From assembly GCA_012524025.1 (NCBI GenBank), contig JAAYSC010000017.1, positions 1-64,000 of the forward strand: a DNA stretch of 64,000 nt, written 5' to 3'. A program made the position numbers and the translations under genes. The notes under the pieces are model-generated. The model had not been told where the DNA came from, ran no database searches, and worked only from the letters and a program-made list of their open reading frames with translations. This document shows positions 1 to 7,603 of this stretch, piece after piece (the first letter of the stretch is position 1; each line of letters opens with the position of its first letter). This DNA comes from Clostridiales bacterium (lineage in GTDB: Bacteria > Bacillota > Clostridia > Oscillospirales > Acutalibacteraceae).

Positions 1-135
1 CCGCGCTTAACAACCATACTCCTGCTCAGGTCGCAGGTTTGAACCTTGTAAAAAAACAAAAGCGGAGGTATCTGATTGTCGCTTGATTTTGTGCCCATTC
101 TTTCATTTTAACTTTACAGAGCCAAAATAATAAAA

Positions 136-579
136 TCAATTTGAATCTTGGTTTGACCTTTCAACGATAAGCTTGGCACCCTCAATTGCAATAACTGTAA
201 TTAAGGTGCCTTCTTCTATAATTTCCCCGTCTTTGGAACGGGCGGTCCAGTTCATGGAATTGACAGAAACCTGCCCAAGCGCGGCAATGTTATTTATGGT
301 TTCTGTGACAATACCTTGAGCACCGATGTTTCTGTCGGCATTTGTGGGCTGTATTTTGTTTTTAGTAAATTTTTTGACCAAGGGTCTGGTAGTAAGCAAG
401 CTGATCAAAGACACCGATATAAAAACAAGCCACTGGTAGCCGGGGGCAAGATTGAAAAGGCAGGCGACCAAGGCCGACAAAGAGCCCAGAGCAAACCAAA
501 CGGTTACCAACTGGACAGTTGCAGCCTCAATTGCGATCAAAACAACCGTAAAGAAAACCCAAAAGAATAAGATAAGCAT
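136..579 (-). CDS. NfeD-like membrane protein
   Basis: Small membrane protein of the NfeD family (147 aa). Three hydrophobic segments fill roughly residues 1-66. A soluble C-terminal part follows, with the beta-rich pattern of the NfeD OB-fold domain (the IGAQGIV stretch, then hydrophobic-alternating strands ending in KLIVER). Family members usually work with flotillin/SPFH proteins in membrane microdomains; that partner would lie beyond the left edge and is not seen. The ATG at 579 is preferred because AAGGAAGG lies directly upstream; an in-frame extension 29 codons longer has no ribosome site. A promoter-like pair lies 20-50 bases upstream. The family call is fairly secure; a specific role is not. 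Confidence 0.75.
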   Translation of the reverse strand: MLILFFWVFFTVVLIAIEAATVQLVTVWFALGSLSALVACLFNLAPGYQWLVFISVSLISLLTTRPLVKKFTKNKIQPTNADRNIGAQGIVTETINNIAALGQVSVNSMNWTARSKDGEIIEEGTLITVIAIEGAKLIVERSNQDSN

Positions 580-599
580 CACCTTCCTTAAACAGCTAA

Positions 600-628
600 A
601 TAATAACACAAAGCTAAAGTTTTCACAA
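600..628 (-). promoter_or_regulatory. Putative promoter of the NfeD-like gene
   Basis: On the minus strand TTGTGA (628-623) and TATTAT (605-600) are separated by exactly 17 bases, about 20 bases before the ATG at 579. This fits a sigma-A type promoter; no other candidate in the gap fits as well. Confidence 0.5.
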
Positions 629-699
629 TGCTTCACACCCCTAATATATGACAAGTTAGCTTCCAAACTTTAAAATTTGTAAATATCCCTTTTAAAAGC

Positions 700-728
700 T
701 TTATTTTGTCCTCCTTTTTATATATAAT
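700..728 (+). promoter_or_regulatory. Weak putative promoter of the alpha-galactosidase gene
   Basis: A perfect TATAAT lies at 723-728, but the -35 position 17 bases upstream is only TTTATT. The rest of the 580-797 gap is A+T-rich and shows no repeat or convincing operator. Confidence 0.35.
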
Positions 729-797
729 AGTACCGTGCGTTTTTATTGGTCAAATTTATATCAAAATATTAATACTGTTTTGAAAGGAAGTGCGATT

Positions 798-2528
798 GTG
801 GGTAAAAAAATATCTCGTATTTTTAAGCTAACCGGTCTTGCGGCAGGGGCGGCGGCCTTGGGCTATGCAATTAAGAAAAAGAGGGTGGAGCCGGTCAGCC
901 TAGCCAAGAAGACGGTTCGTGCAACAAAAGTCAGCTTGCCTGACAAGCCGGACTATGAAAACGGGTCTGCCCTGACCCCACCAATGGGGTGGTCCAGCTG
1001 GAACACTTTCAGCAACAACATTGATGAAAATTTAATCTATGACACAGCACTTGCAATGAAAAAAAGCGGCTTGGCCGATGCCGGCTATAACTTTGTTAAC
1101 CTGGATGACTGCTGGCAGTCATCGCTTAGAGATGAAAACAACTGTTTGCAAGGCGATTTGGTAAGATTCAAAAGCGGTATTAAAGGTCTTGTTGAAAAAA
1201 TAAATGAGTTAGGTCTCAAAGTAGGCATATACTCATCAAACGGCAGCCTGACTTGTGAGGATTTGCCGGCAAGTTTGGGCAATGAAGCAATTGATGCCCT
1301 AACCTTTGCCCGTTGGGGTGTTGAGTATTTTAAATATGATTTTTGCTACAATGTACCAATCCCGGCTCGTGCCCCCTTCATAGCTCAAATAAGCATTAGC
1401 AAGGCGGGGGAAGACGAACAAGTCTTTGAAGCCAAAGATGCTGTTTTAGACGGCGAAGCACGCTTTGTCGAAGACGAAAAACTCGATAACGGCCTTTACA
1501 TTGCCGGCTTGTCCGCCGGTGGGGGGAGTGCGGTTTTTGAAAACATAGTAGTTGAAGAAGCCGGCGAATATGTTTTAACTTTAGTGGTTCGCAAAAAGAG
1601 CAACAGCTTTAAATATTGTGAAATTGAAGTCAACGGCCAAGAGCTTTATACATCGACCTTCCCGCCGACCAAAGCTTGGAACGCTCAAGGTAGGCAACAG
1701 TTGCTTATAAAACTCAAAAAGGGCGAAAACAGTATAAAACTTTATAATCCCGTGGCATCACGCATGGACAGTTCTGCCCTTCAGTACATAAACATGGGGC
1801 AAGAGCTTAAAAAGGCTACCGCCTTGGTTGCCAAAGAAAGCGGTCAACCCGAAAAGCCCATAACCTATTCGATTTGTGAATGGGGCCTCAATATGCCCTG
1901 GAAATGGGGGCGCAAAGCCGGGAACCTCTGGCGAACCACCCCTGACATTAAAGCCTTCTGGCTTTCAATTGTGGGTATATATGAAGTGAATGTCTTATTG
2001 CACAAACATGCAAAACCGGGTTCTTGGAATGATCCTGACATGCTGGAAGTCGGCAACGGCAATCTCAGCAATGATGAAAACATTGCGCACTTCAGCCTTT
2101 GGTGTATGATGGCTGCTCCTTTAATTCTGGGCAATGATATCAGGAAGTTTTTAAAAGATGACGGCAGTGTTGACGAAGACAACTATACACTTAAGGTTGT
2201 GTCCAACAAAGATATGATTGCGGTTAATCAAGATGAATTGGGCCTTCAATGCCGCAGGATAAAAACCACCGGCTTTTGTGACACCTTGCTAAAACCCCTA
2301 AAAGGTGAGGAAGTAGCCCTGTGTTTCTTTAATAAAAGCAGTGAAGAAAAAGTGTTTGAGCAAAAGATTCAAGAACTTGCGGCTCAAATGTTTGTTGACC
2401 TACCATATGCCGATTCTTATGAAGTCTATGATCTTTGGGACAAAACGAAGGAAGAACTGTCGCACACAATATTTGCTTGTGTCCCGCCGCATGGTGTGAA
2501 GGTTTATAGGATAAAAGCCAAGCAATAA
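798..2528 (+). CDS. GH27 alpha-galactosidase with a module inserted in the catalytic barrel
   Basis: Glycoside hydrolase of family 27 (576 aa from the GTG), expected to release terminal alpha-galactose from oligosaccharides. The barrel opens with TPPMGWSSWNTF. The nucleophile is the Asp of YFKYDFCY (about residue 181) and the likely acid/base is the Asp of RTTPDI (about 383), followed by WNDPDML. Between these, residues about 186-339 form a beta-rich block unlike the barrel (VVEEAGEYVLTLVV, then KKGENSIKLYNP), reading like a CBM35/CBM6-type domain. The N-terminus has a short hydrophobic stretch (LTGLAAGAAALGYAI) then KKKR, more like an anchor than a cleaved signal. GTG 798 is chosen for AAAGGAAG seven bases upstream; an upstream ATG at 735 has no ribosome site. 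The family call is strong; substrate preference is inferred. Confidence 0.88.
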   Translation: MGKKISRIFKLTGLAAGAAALGYAIKKKRVEPVSLAKKTVRATKVSLPDKPDYENGSALTPPMGWSSWNTFSNNIDENLIYDTALAMKKSGLADAGYNFVNLDDCWQSSLRDENNCLQGDLVRFKSGIKGLVEKINELGLKVGIYSSNGSLTCEDLPASLGNEAIDALTFARWGVEYFKYDFCYNVPIPARAPFIAQISISKAGEDEQVFEAKDAVLDGEARFVEDEKLDNGLYIAGLSAGGGSAVFENIVVEEAGEYVLTLVVRKKSNSFKYCEIEVNGQELYTSTFPPTKAWNAQGRQQLLIKLKKGENSIKLYNPVASRMDSSALQYINMGQELKKATALVAKESGQPEKPITYSICEWGLNMPWKWGRKAGNLWRTTPDIKAFWLSIVGIYEVNVLLHKHAKPGSWNDPDMLEVGNGNLSNDENIAHFSLWCMMAAPLILGNDIRKFLKDDGSVDEDNYTLKVVSNKDMIAVNQDELGLQCRRIKTTGFCDTLLKPLKGEEVALCFFNKSSEEKVFEQKIQELAAQMFVDLPYADSYEVYDLWDKTKEELSHTIFACVPPHGVKVYRIKAKQ

Positions 2529-2568
2529 CCTTTAATCAATAGGTTTAGAAAATTTTAAGGAAGTATAT

Positions 2569-3486
2569 ATGCATTACATAATCATGGACCTGGAATGGAA
2601 CTATGCTTATGCCCACAAATTAAAAGGGTTTATTAACGAAATCATTGAAATCGGCGCGGTTAAGTTAAATGAAGAGTTAGAAATTGTTGATACCTTCTCA
2701 AGTTTTATAAAGGTGCAAATCGGTAAAAAACTGAAAGGAAAGGTTAAGAGAATTACAAACATCACAGCCCAAGACCTTGAGTCAGGCAAACCTTTCACCC
2801 AAGCTTTGGCCGAATTTAGGCATTGGGTGGGTGAAGGGGATTGTCTCACCTTAACCTGGGGTGATGGTGATATAAGGGTTTTAATTGACAACTATAAGTA
2901 TCTAAATGGTATAAGTTTCATACCTTTTCTGAAAAAATATGCGGACTTACAAGCCTTTTTCCACAAGGCTCACAAACTACCCACGACCACTCAGATAGGG
3001 CTTTCTACAGCAGCCGAAAAACTTGAAATTGATGTCAGCGCCTTTGACATTCACAGAGCCTTGGGGGACAGTCTCTTATCCGCAGAAATTTTTTCAAAAA
3101 GCTTCGATGCAGAACTTCTTGAAGAATTGACATTGGACTGTGATCAAAAATTTTATGACAGATTGTCTTTCAAGGCATATATCATTTCACGCCTGGATGA
3201 TCCGGATATTAAAAGCGAAGCCATGTATTGTGTTTGCAAAATATGCAAAATAAGGGCGGAGCAAGTCGATGAGTGGGCTTATAAAAACAAATATTTTCAT
3301 TCTGAGTTTCACTGCAAGGAGTGCGGTACGGACTACGAAGTGAGGATTAGATTTAAAAAACATTTTGACAAAGTAACCGTCCACAAGCGATATCGGACTA
3401 AAGTAGCCCCCGATGAATCTGCTCAAGATGATGCACTTGCTTCGCGCGAAGTCGGCGAAGCGCCGGAAGCACCGGCTAATATATAA
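2569..3486 (+). CDS. DEDDh-family 3'-5' exonuclease with C-terminal Cys cluster
   Basis: Predicted 3'-5' exonuclease of the DnaQ/DEDDh superfamily (305 aa). Exo I is MDLEW (Asp7, Glu9), Exo II has Asp101 in WGDGDIRVL, and Exo III is HRALGD (His162, Asp167), so all acidic and His ligands are present. It resembles the KapD/ERI-1-like group more than the polymerase epsilon subunits. After the nuclease fold comes CVCKIC (about 221-226) and, some 23 residues later, CKEC (249-252), a likely zinc ribbon that could bind RNA or DNA. The tail is Ala/Glu-rich and looks disordered. It starts 40 bases after the galactosidase and ends 15 bases before the amidase gene. Substrate is unknown. Confidence 0.82.
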   Translation: MHYIIMDLEWNYAYAHKLKGFINEIIEIGAVKLNEELEIVDTFSSFIKVQIGKKLKGKVKRITNITAQDLESGKPFTQALAEFRHWVGEGDCLTLTWGDGDIRVLIDNYKYLNGISFIPFLKKYADLQAFFHKAHKLPTTTQIGLSTAAEKLEIDVSAFDIHRALGDSLLSAEIFSKSFDAELLEELTLDCDQKFYDRLSFKAYIISRLDDPDIKSEAMYCVCKICKIRAEQVDEWAYKNKYFHSEFHCKECGTDYEVRIRFKKHFDKVTVHKRYRTKVAPDESAQDDALASREVGEAPEAPANI

Positions 3487-3501
3487 GCGAGGCATTTAGT
3501 A

Positions 3502-6500
3502 ATGCAACTCAAAACCAAGAAAAAATTAATAATAATCGTAGCAACCGCTTTGATGCTGAGCTTGACTTTGTTGGGCTTAACTTTAAGCGGTTTGTTGCCG
3601 GACTTTTTAAGGTTTGGGCCGGAAGAATCTACAAGCCAAACCGAAGACACGAGTTTGGTTGAAAGTACTGAAGAAGAACGAGTGGAGAGAGAGAAAACTT
3701 CCCAACCCGAAAAAATCAAAGGGATTTATTTTTTGAGCGGCTCAGACTTCAACTTAGACGAAGATGCCGATCAAGACGGTAAGGTCTTGGAAGAAGCTAA
3801 AGACAGGTTGCTTGAAGTGAAAGCAATGGGCTTTAACTGTGTCATTTTTGCCGGGCTTGACGAAGAAAAAAATCCATATGATGAAGATGACTTCTTTGCA
3901 GAACTCTTGGATTTTTCACGAAAAAACGATCTCTACACAATTGTTGACTTTGGTTTGAATCCACAGGCAAGAAAAAACGGCGAGAGCCTTACGGTAAAAC
4001 TTACAAAAAAATATAATTTTGACAGCGCAGTTGAAAGTATAGATGCTGACGAACTTTTCACTGACCATGAGTCAGTAGAAAAAAACTTAGAAAAATTAGA
4101 AAAGGAAATAAATAAAAAGCTGGACCAAGCCAATCAAGTTGATGACAGGCTTAAGTTGTGGTTTGGCTACGATGACAATCTTTTAGAATTATGCTTCTCG
4201 CAAACAGAAGAAAACCAATCAAATCCCAAGAGTATTTTCCTTAAGATGGATTCAAAGCTTAGCGATGAAAATGAAACTTTCGCTAAACACTTGAGCAAGA
4301 TTAGTGAGAAAAATTCAAGCTCGGCAAGTGAGTATCTATTGGCAGTGGGCCCTGCAATAAACATAAAAAGCGAGAAGCTTTACTACGAAAACATGTTGAC
4401 GGCACTCTTGTTTGCTGAACAAAACGAGGCGTTTAAAGGTGGCGTTTATACAAACTATTCAAGCTTGAAAAATTCACAAGGCAAAGAAAAAGATTCTTTT
4501 TTACTAAAGCTCAGCGACCTGTCCAAGGATGAAAAAGATATAGAACTTAGGGTTTTAAGCCCTGAAAAGACTGATTTTGTTACAAATGAATCCACGGTAA
4601 GTTTTGCCGGTACCTCAAGCCCTGCCTTCCCCTTATTATGTAATGGGGAAAAAATTGAAACCGATGAGCTTGGTGATTTTCTTGTGACCAAGAATCTGGA
4701 AATCGGTAAAAATAATTTTGTCTTTGAACAAAATGGTAAGAAGATAAGCTATAACATTTCCTACGATGTTAAAATCCTAAAGTCTGTCAGCCCGACAGGC
4801 AGTCTCACGGCACCCGGCGGAACAGAGCTTGAACTTTCCGCGGTAGCTCTAAAAGGGGCGGTGGTTCATGCCAAGATAGGCAGTTCAAGCATTAAAATGA
4901 CCCAGGGAAAAACGCTGGATACCCACGATGAAGAAAAGGCTTCTGTTAATAATTCAGACTTTGTAAGTTTTTATGCCAATTATAAACTGCCGGCATCAAA
5001 AACACAGGCACAAAATTTAGGCAATATTAAATTCAGTGCCAGTTATAGGGGATTGAGTAAAAGCTTAAACGGAGCCGCTGTTAAAGTCACAGCTAAACCG
5101 CCACCCGCTCCAATAATCCCTGAAACAATTTCCACAACAGTCACAAGCACATCACAGACTCAAACCCAACCCCCGCAAGAGTCTTCCGCGACAAATGATG
5201 TGACTGCTGATATCTCCGCTTCCGACGACATCGACAGTAGCGGCAGTCTGTCAACCACAAGCACGACAAAAATTACTACCACAAGCCAAACCACTTTGAC
5301 ACAGCAAGGAAAGCTTTTGAATCCACGGGTCTACAACGGGGTCTCCGGGCGTTCAAGAATGTGTGAAGTTAAAAAAGAACACTGTGGAACCATGGCCTTA
5401 TCGCCCTTTAATGATAGGTCCAATCCTTTTACGACACCTTTGTCCAAAGGAACCTTTGACTATATTGACGGTGAATCTTCTTACGAGGGTAATTTATATT
5501 ATAATTTGCGCAGCGGCAAGCGTGTTTATAGGGAAGATGTTGAGGTCATACTAAATGCTTACAACATGCCTTCAAATGAAATAGGGCTAATAAACTGTGT
5601 AAATGGGAAAACTACGGACATAACCCTATCCATGCTTTGGAAAGTTCCGATAAATTCCCTTGTGAGAGGGCAGAGTTACGCTAAGATTTATAATGACAGA
5701 GAGTTTGGAGTTAAAAGCTTTACCGGCAATTCAATTGACTTTGTCTTCTCCCATACAAACAAGGCTGTCGGAACCCCCAATGTATCGGCCTCAAATATTT
5801 TCAGTCGGGCTGAATGGATAAGCAATAAGTCAAACAACACCCAAACCTTGAGGCTTCATTTCAGGCGCGCAGGCATATACTACGGCTATAATATAGCTTA
5901 TAACTCCAACGGCAGTCTTACAATTTCGCTTAAAAACAAACCGGCTTCGCTTTCTGGCCATACCATCATGTTGGACCCGGGCCACGGCGGTAATGATCCC
6001 GGCGCCATATGTGTCGTGAAGGACAAGGCAGACATGCAATATGAAAGCCAAATAAATCTGGCCATAGCCTTGGAAATCCGAAAAGAATTACAGGCTAAAG
6101 GGGCCAAAGTGATAATGACCCGTGACAAAAATGTCAGGGTTGAACTTGCAGACAGAAGGCTCTTAACCTACTCGAAAAAACCGGACCTATTTATCAGTAT
6201 CCATTGCGATGCCGCAACCTCCGCCGGTGCCAAAGGAGTCAGCACTTTTTACTATTACGCCCAATCACAGCCCTTGGCAAATGCCATAAGAGAGCGTATT
6301 CTGACTTCTTACGCTAAGGAGATAAAGCATACAACCAACAACCGAAACACTGTTTTTTACCCCTTCCATGTTACGCGTACTGAAGTTTGCCCGGCTATTT
6401 TGATAGAGTATGGCTTTATTAGCAATGTGGCCGAGTGTAGAGTTTTACAAAATGCAACAAACCAGAAAAGGTTGGCAAAAGCCACGGTTGACGGAATAAT

Positions 6501-6519
6501 TGATTATATAGGGCGGTAA
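3502..6519 (+). CDS. Large multidomain N-acetylmuramoyl-L-alanine amidase
   Basis: Cell-wall hydrolase (1005 aa) that should cut the amide bond between MurNAc and the stem peptide. An N-terminal hydrophobic segment (about 8-27) acts as signal or anchor. Residues about 70-310 look like a glycosidase-like alpha/beta barrel (KGIYFLSGSDFN, then MGFNCVIFAGLDEEKNPY). Beta-rich regions follow, then a Thr/Ser/Gln/Pro-rich linker (about 540-603) and a second beta region. The amidase_3 domain begins near 815 with LDPGHGGNDPGA; zinc ligands are that His, the Glu of YESQINL and the His of SIHCDA. The catalytic Glu is in LIEYGFISN (about 968). The amidase call is strong; the N-terminal barrel assignment is tentative. 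A strong terminator follows directly. Confidence 0.88.
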   Translation: MQLKTKKKLIIIVATALMLSLTLLGLTLSGLLPDFLRFGPEESTSQTEDTSLVESTEEERVEREKTSQPEKIKGIYFLSGSDFNLDEDADQDGKVLEEAKDRLLEVKAMGFNCVIFAGLDEEKNPYDEDDFFAELLDFSRKNDLYTIVDFGLNPQARKNGESLTVKLTKKYNFDSAVESIDADELFTDHESVEKNLEKLEKEINKKLDQANQVDDRLKLWFGYDDNLLELCFSQTEENQSNPKSIFLKMDSKLSDENETFAKHLSKISEKNSSSASEYLLAVGPAINIKSEKLYYENMLTALLFAEQNEAFKGGVYTNYSSLKNSQGKEKDSFLLKLSDLSKDEKDIELRVLSPEKTDFVTNESTVSFAGTSSPAFPLLCNGEKIETDELGDFLVTKNLEIGKNNFVFEQNGKKISYNISYDVKILKSVSPTGSLTAPGGTELELSAVALKGAVVHAKIGSSSIKMTQGKTLDTHDEEKASVNNSDFVSFYANYKLPASKTQAQNLGNIKFSASYRGLSKSLNGAAVKVTAKPPPAPIIPETISTTVTSTSQTQTQPPQESSATNDVTADISASDDIDSSGSLSTTSTTKITTTSQTTLTQQGKLLNPRVYNGVSGRSRMCEVKKEHCGTMALSPFNDRSNPFTTPLSKGTFDYIDGESSYEGNLYYNLRSGKRVYREDVEVILNAYNMPSNEIGLINCVNGKTTDITLSMLWKVPINSLVRGQSYAKIYNDREFGVKSFTGNSIDFVFSHTNKAVGTPNVSASNIFSRAEWISNKSNNTQTLRLHFRRAGIYYGYNIAYNSNGSLTISLKNKPASLSGHTIMLDPGHGGNDPGAICVVKDKADMQYESQINLAIALEIRKELQAKGAKVIMTRDKNVRVELADRRLLTYSKKPDLFISIHCDAATSAGAKGVSTFYYYAQSQPLANAIRERILTSYAKEIKHTTNNRNTVFYPFHVTRTEVCPAILIEYGFISNVAECRVLQNATNQKRLAKATVDGIIDYIGR

Positions 6520-6534
6520 AGAAATTTAAATTGT

Positions 6535-6567
6535 AAAAGCGTCGGTAGCGAAGACCGACGCTTTTTT
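6535..6567. terminator. Bidirectional intrinsic terminator
   Basis: AAAAGCGTCGGT (6535-6546) pairs perfectly with ACCGACGCTTTT (6554-6565) around a 7-base loop. A T-run follows on the + strand and the flanking A-run gives a U-run on the - strand. It lies between the convergent amidase and epimerase genes and can serve both. Confidence 0.9.
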
Positions 6568-6590
6568 ATAAAACAAACCGTTTTTAAAAT

Positions 6591-7454
6591 TTAAATTTCT
6601 TCGAAACTCAATTTCCAAGAAAAACTGAAAACACCGCCCGCCGGCAGGGATTCGATAGCAGGCTTGTTTGCCAACTCGCCGTAGTCTTCTGGTGAATCAT
6701 TTATCCCATACCAAGGTTCTATACAAACATAGGGGGCGGCCGGCTTTGCCCATAAGCCCAAAAAACTCGGCCGGCCGAAATCAAACTTCAAGGATTGCCC
6801 CTTTTCTTGTCTTCTTAACCAAACAGACTGTGATTTCAGGCCTTCAAATATCAGGGCATCTTCTTCAAAGGTGTCTCTTTTTATTTCTATAATTTCGCTA
6901 TTGTTCAAGATAGGCTTTCTGATTTTTGTGAGCAGTGCATGGTTCGGATCTATCTGCAAGGAGGAAAGGGTTTCAGCCAATTCGAATTCCAAGAGATCAC
7001 CCATTGAGCAATTAAAACCCGGATGGGCACCGATTGAAAAATACATAATGTCTGTCTGGCTTAAGTTGTATACGAAGTGTGATACCACCAGGGCATGGCC
7101 TTCAAGTCGGTGGGATACAAGCAATTTAAACTTAAAGGGGTAAAGCTTGAGCGTTTCTGGGCTAAATTTTAACTCAAGGTCAAGTTTGTCGGGAGAGTGG
7201 GCCTTGACTTTAAAGTAGCTATTGCGTGCAAAACCATGTTTGGGCAGCTCATAACTTTTTCCGCAGTGCCTGTACTTGCCGTCCTTAAGTTGGCCGACGA
7301 TGGGGAATAAAATGGGGGCGCGCCCGCTCCAAACATCGGCATTGCCCTGCCAAAGATATTCATGATGATTATTTTTAGATTCTACACTGTGCAATTGAGC
7401 ACCATGGCTCTCGACTTGAACCGTCAAAAACTCATTTTCGATTTTATAGACCAT
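6591..7454 (-). CDS. Aldose 1-epimerase family protein (LacX type)
   Basis: Cytoplasmic sugar mutarotase of the galactose mutarotase superfamily, LacX-like branch (287 aa). It should interconvert alpha and beta anomers of aldohexoses or their phosphates. Family features are GAQLHSVE near the N-terminus, GRAPILFPIVGQLKDG, the catalytic-type His in GAHPGFN, and a C-terminal CIEPWYGI containing the expected Glu. I use the ATG at 7454 because MVYKIENEFLTV matches the usual family start; upstream in-frame codons lack a ribosome site. It is convergent with the amidase and divergent from recJ. With the alpha- and beta-galactosidases in this window it fits galactose use, though it shares no operon with them. 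Confidence 0.85.
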   Translation of the reverse strand: MVYKIENEFLTVQVESHGAQLHSVESKNNHHEYLWQGNADVWSGRAPILFPIVGQLKDGKYRHCGKSYELPKHGFARNSYFKVKAHSPDKLDLELKFSPETLKLYPFKFKLLVSHRLEGHALVVSHFVYNLSQTDIMYFSIGAHPGFNCSMGDLLEFELAETLSSLQIDPNHALLTKIRKPILNNSEIIEIKRDTFEEDALIFEGLKSQSVWLRRQEKGQSLKFDFGRPSFLGLWAKPAAPYVCIEPWYGINDSPEDYGELANKPAIESLPAGGVFSFSWKLSFEEI

Positions 7455-7483
7455 CCGATACCACATCCTTGTTTTTGATTGAC

Positions 7484-7512
7484 ATTGTAGCAATTTAAAT
7501 AAGTTTTTTCAA
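7484..7512 (-). promoter_or_regulatory. Putative promoter of the aldose epimerase gene
   Basis: Minus-strand TTGAAA (7512-7507) and TACAAT (7489-7484) have a 17-base spacer, about 30 bases before the ATG at 7454. This is close to the sigma-A consensus. Confidence 0.65.
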
Positions 7513-7550
7513 TTCTTATCGGACTATGGTGAAAAGACGGAGCTTACAGC

Positions 7551-7579
7551 TTGAATGTGTGATTTTATAGTGATATCAT
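7551..7579 (+). promoter_or_regulatory. Putative promoter of recJ
   Basis: TTGAAT (7551-7556) and TATCAT (7574-7579) with a 17-base spacer, just ahead of the recJ ribosome site. It is divergent from the epimerase promoter, so the two are about 40 bases apart. Confidence 0.6.
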
Positions 7580-7603
7580 ATACTAATCGAAAGGGTGAAG
7601 TTT

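Noticed and set aside
1-65. tRNA-like T-arm at the left edge (GCAGG, TTTGAAC, CTTGT)
   Set aside because: The preceding bases do not form an anticodon stem-loop, the following bases do not make an acceptor stem or CCA end, and the loop lacks the conserved C. Perhaps a decayed tRNA, but not supportable.
316-673. Two + strand ORFs opposite the NfeD-like gene
   Set aside because: Both are antisense shadows of a well-supported membrane protein; composition is unlike a protein and no ribosome site is present.
1865-2182. Minus-strand ORF of 105 codons inside the alpha-galactosidase gene
   Set aside because: Shadow of a conserved enzyme, low complexity, no ribosome site.
5120-5320. Possible tandem DNA repeat in the Thr/Ser-rich amidase linker
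   Set aside because: ACA/ACT/AGC codons recur but no unit repeats exactly; it is a low-complexity linker, not a repeat array.
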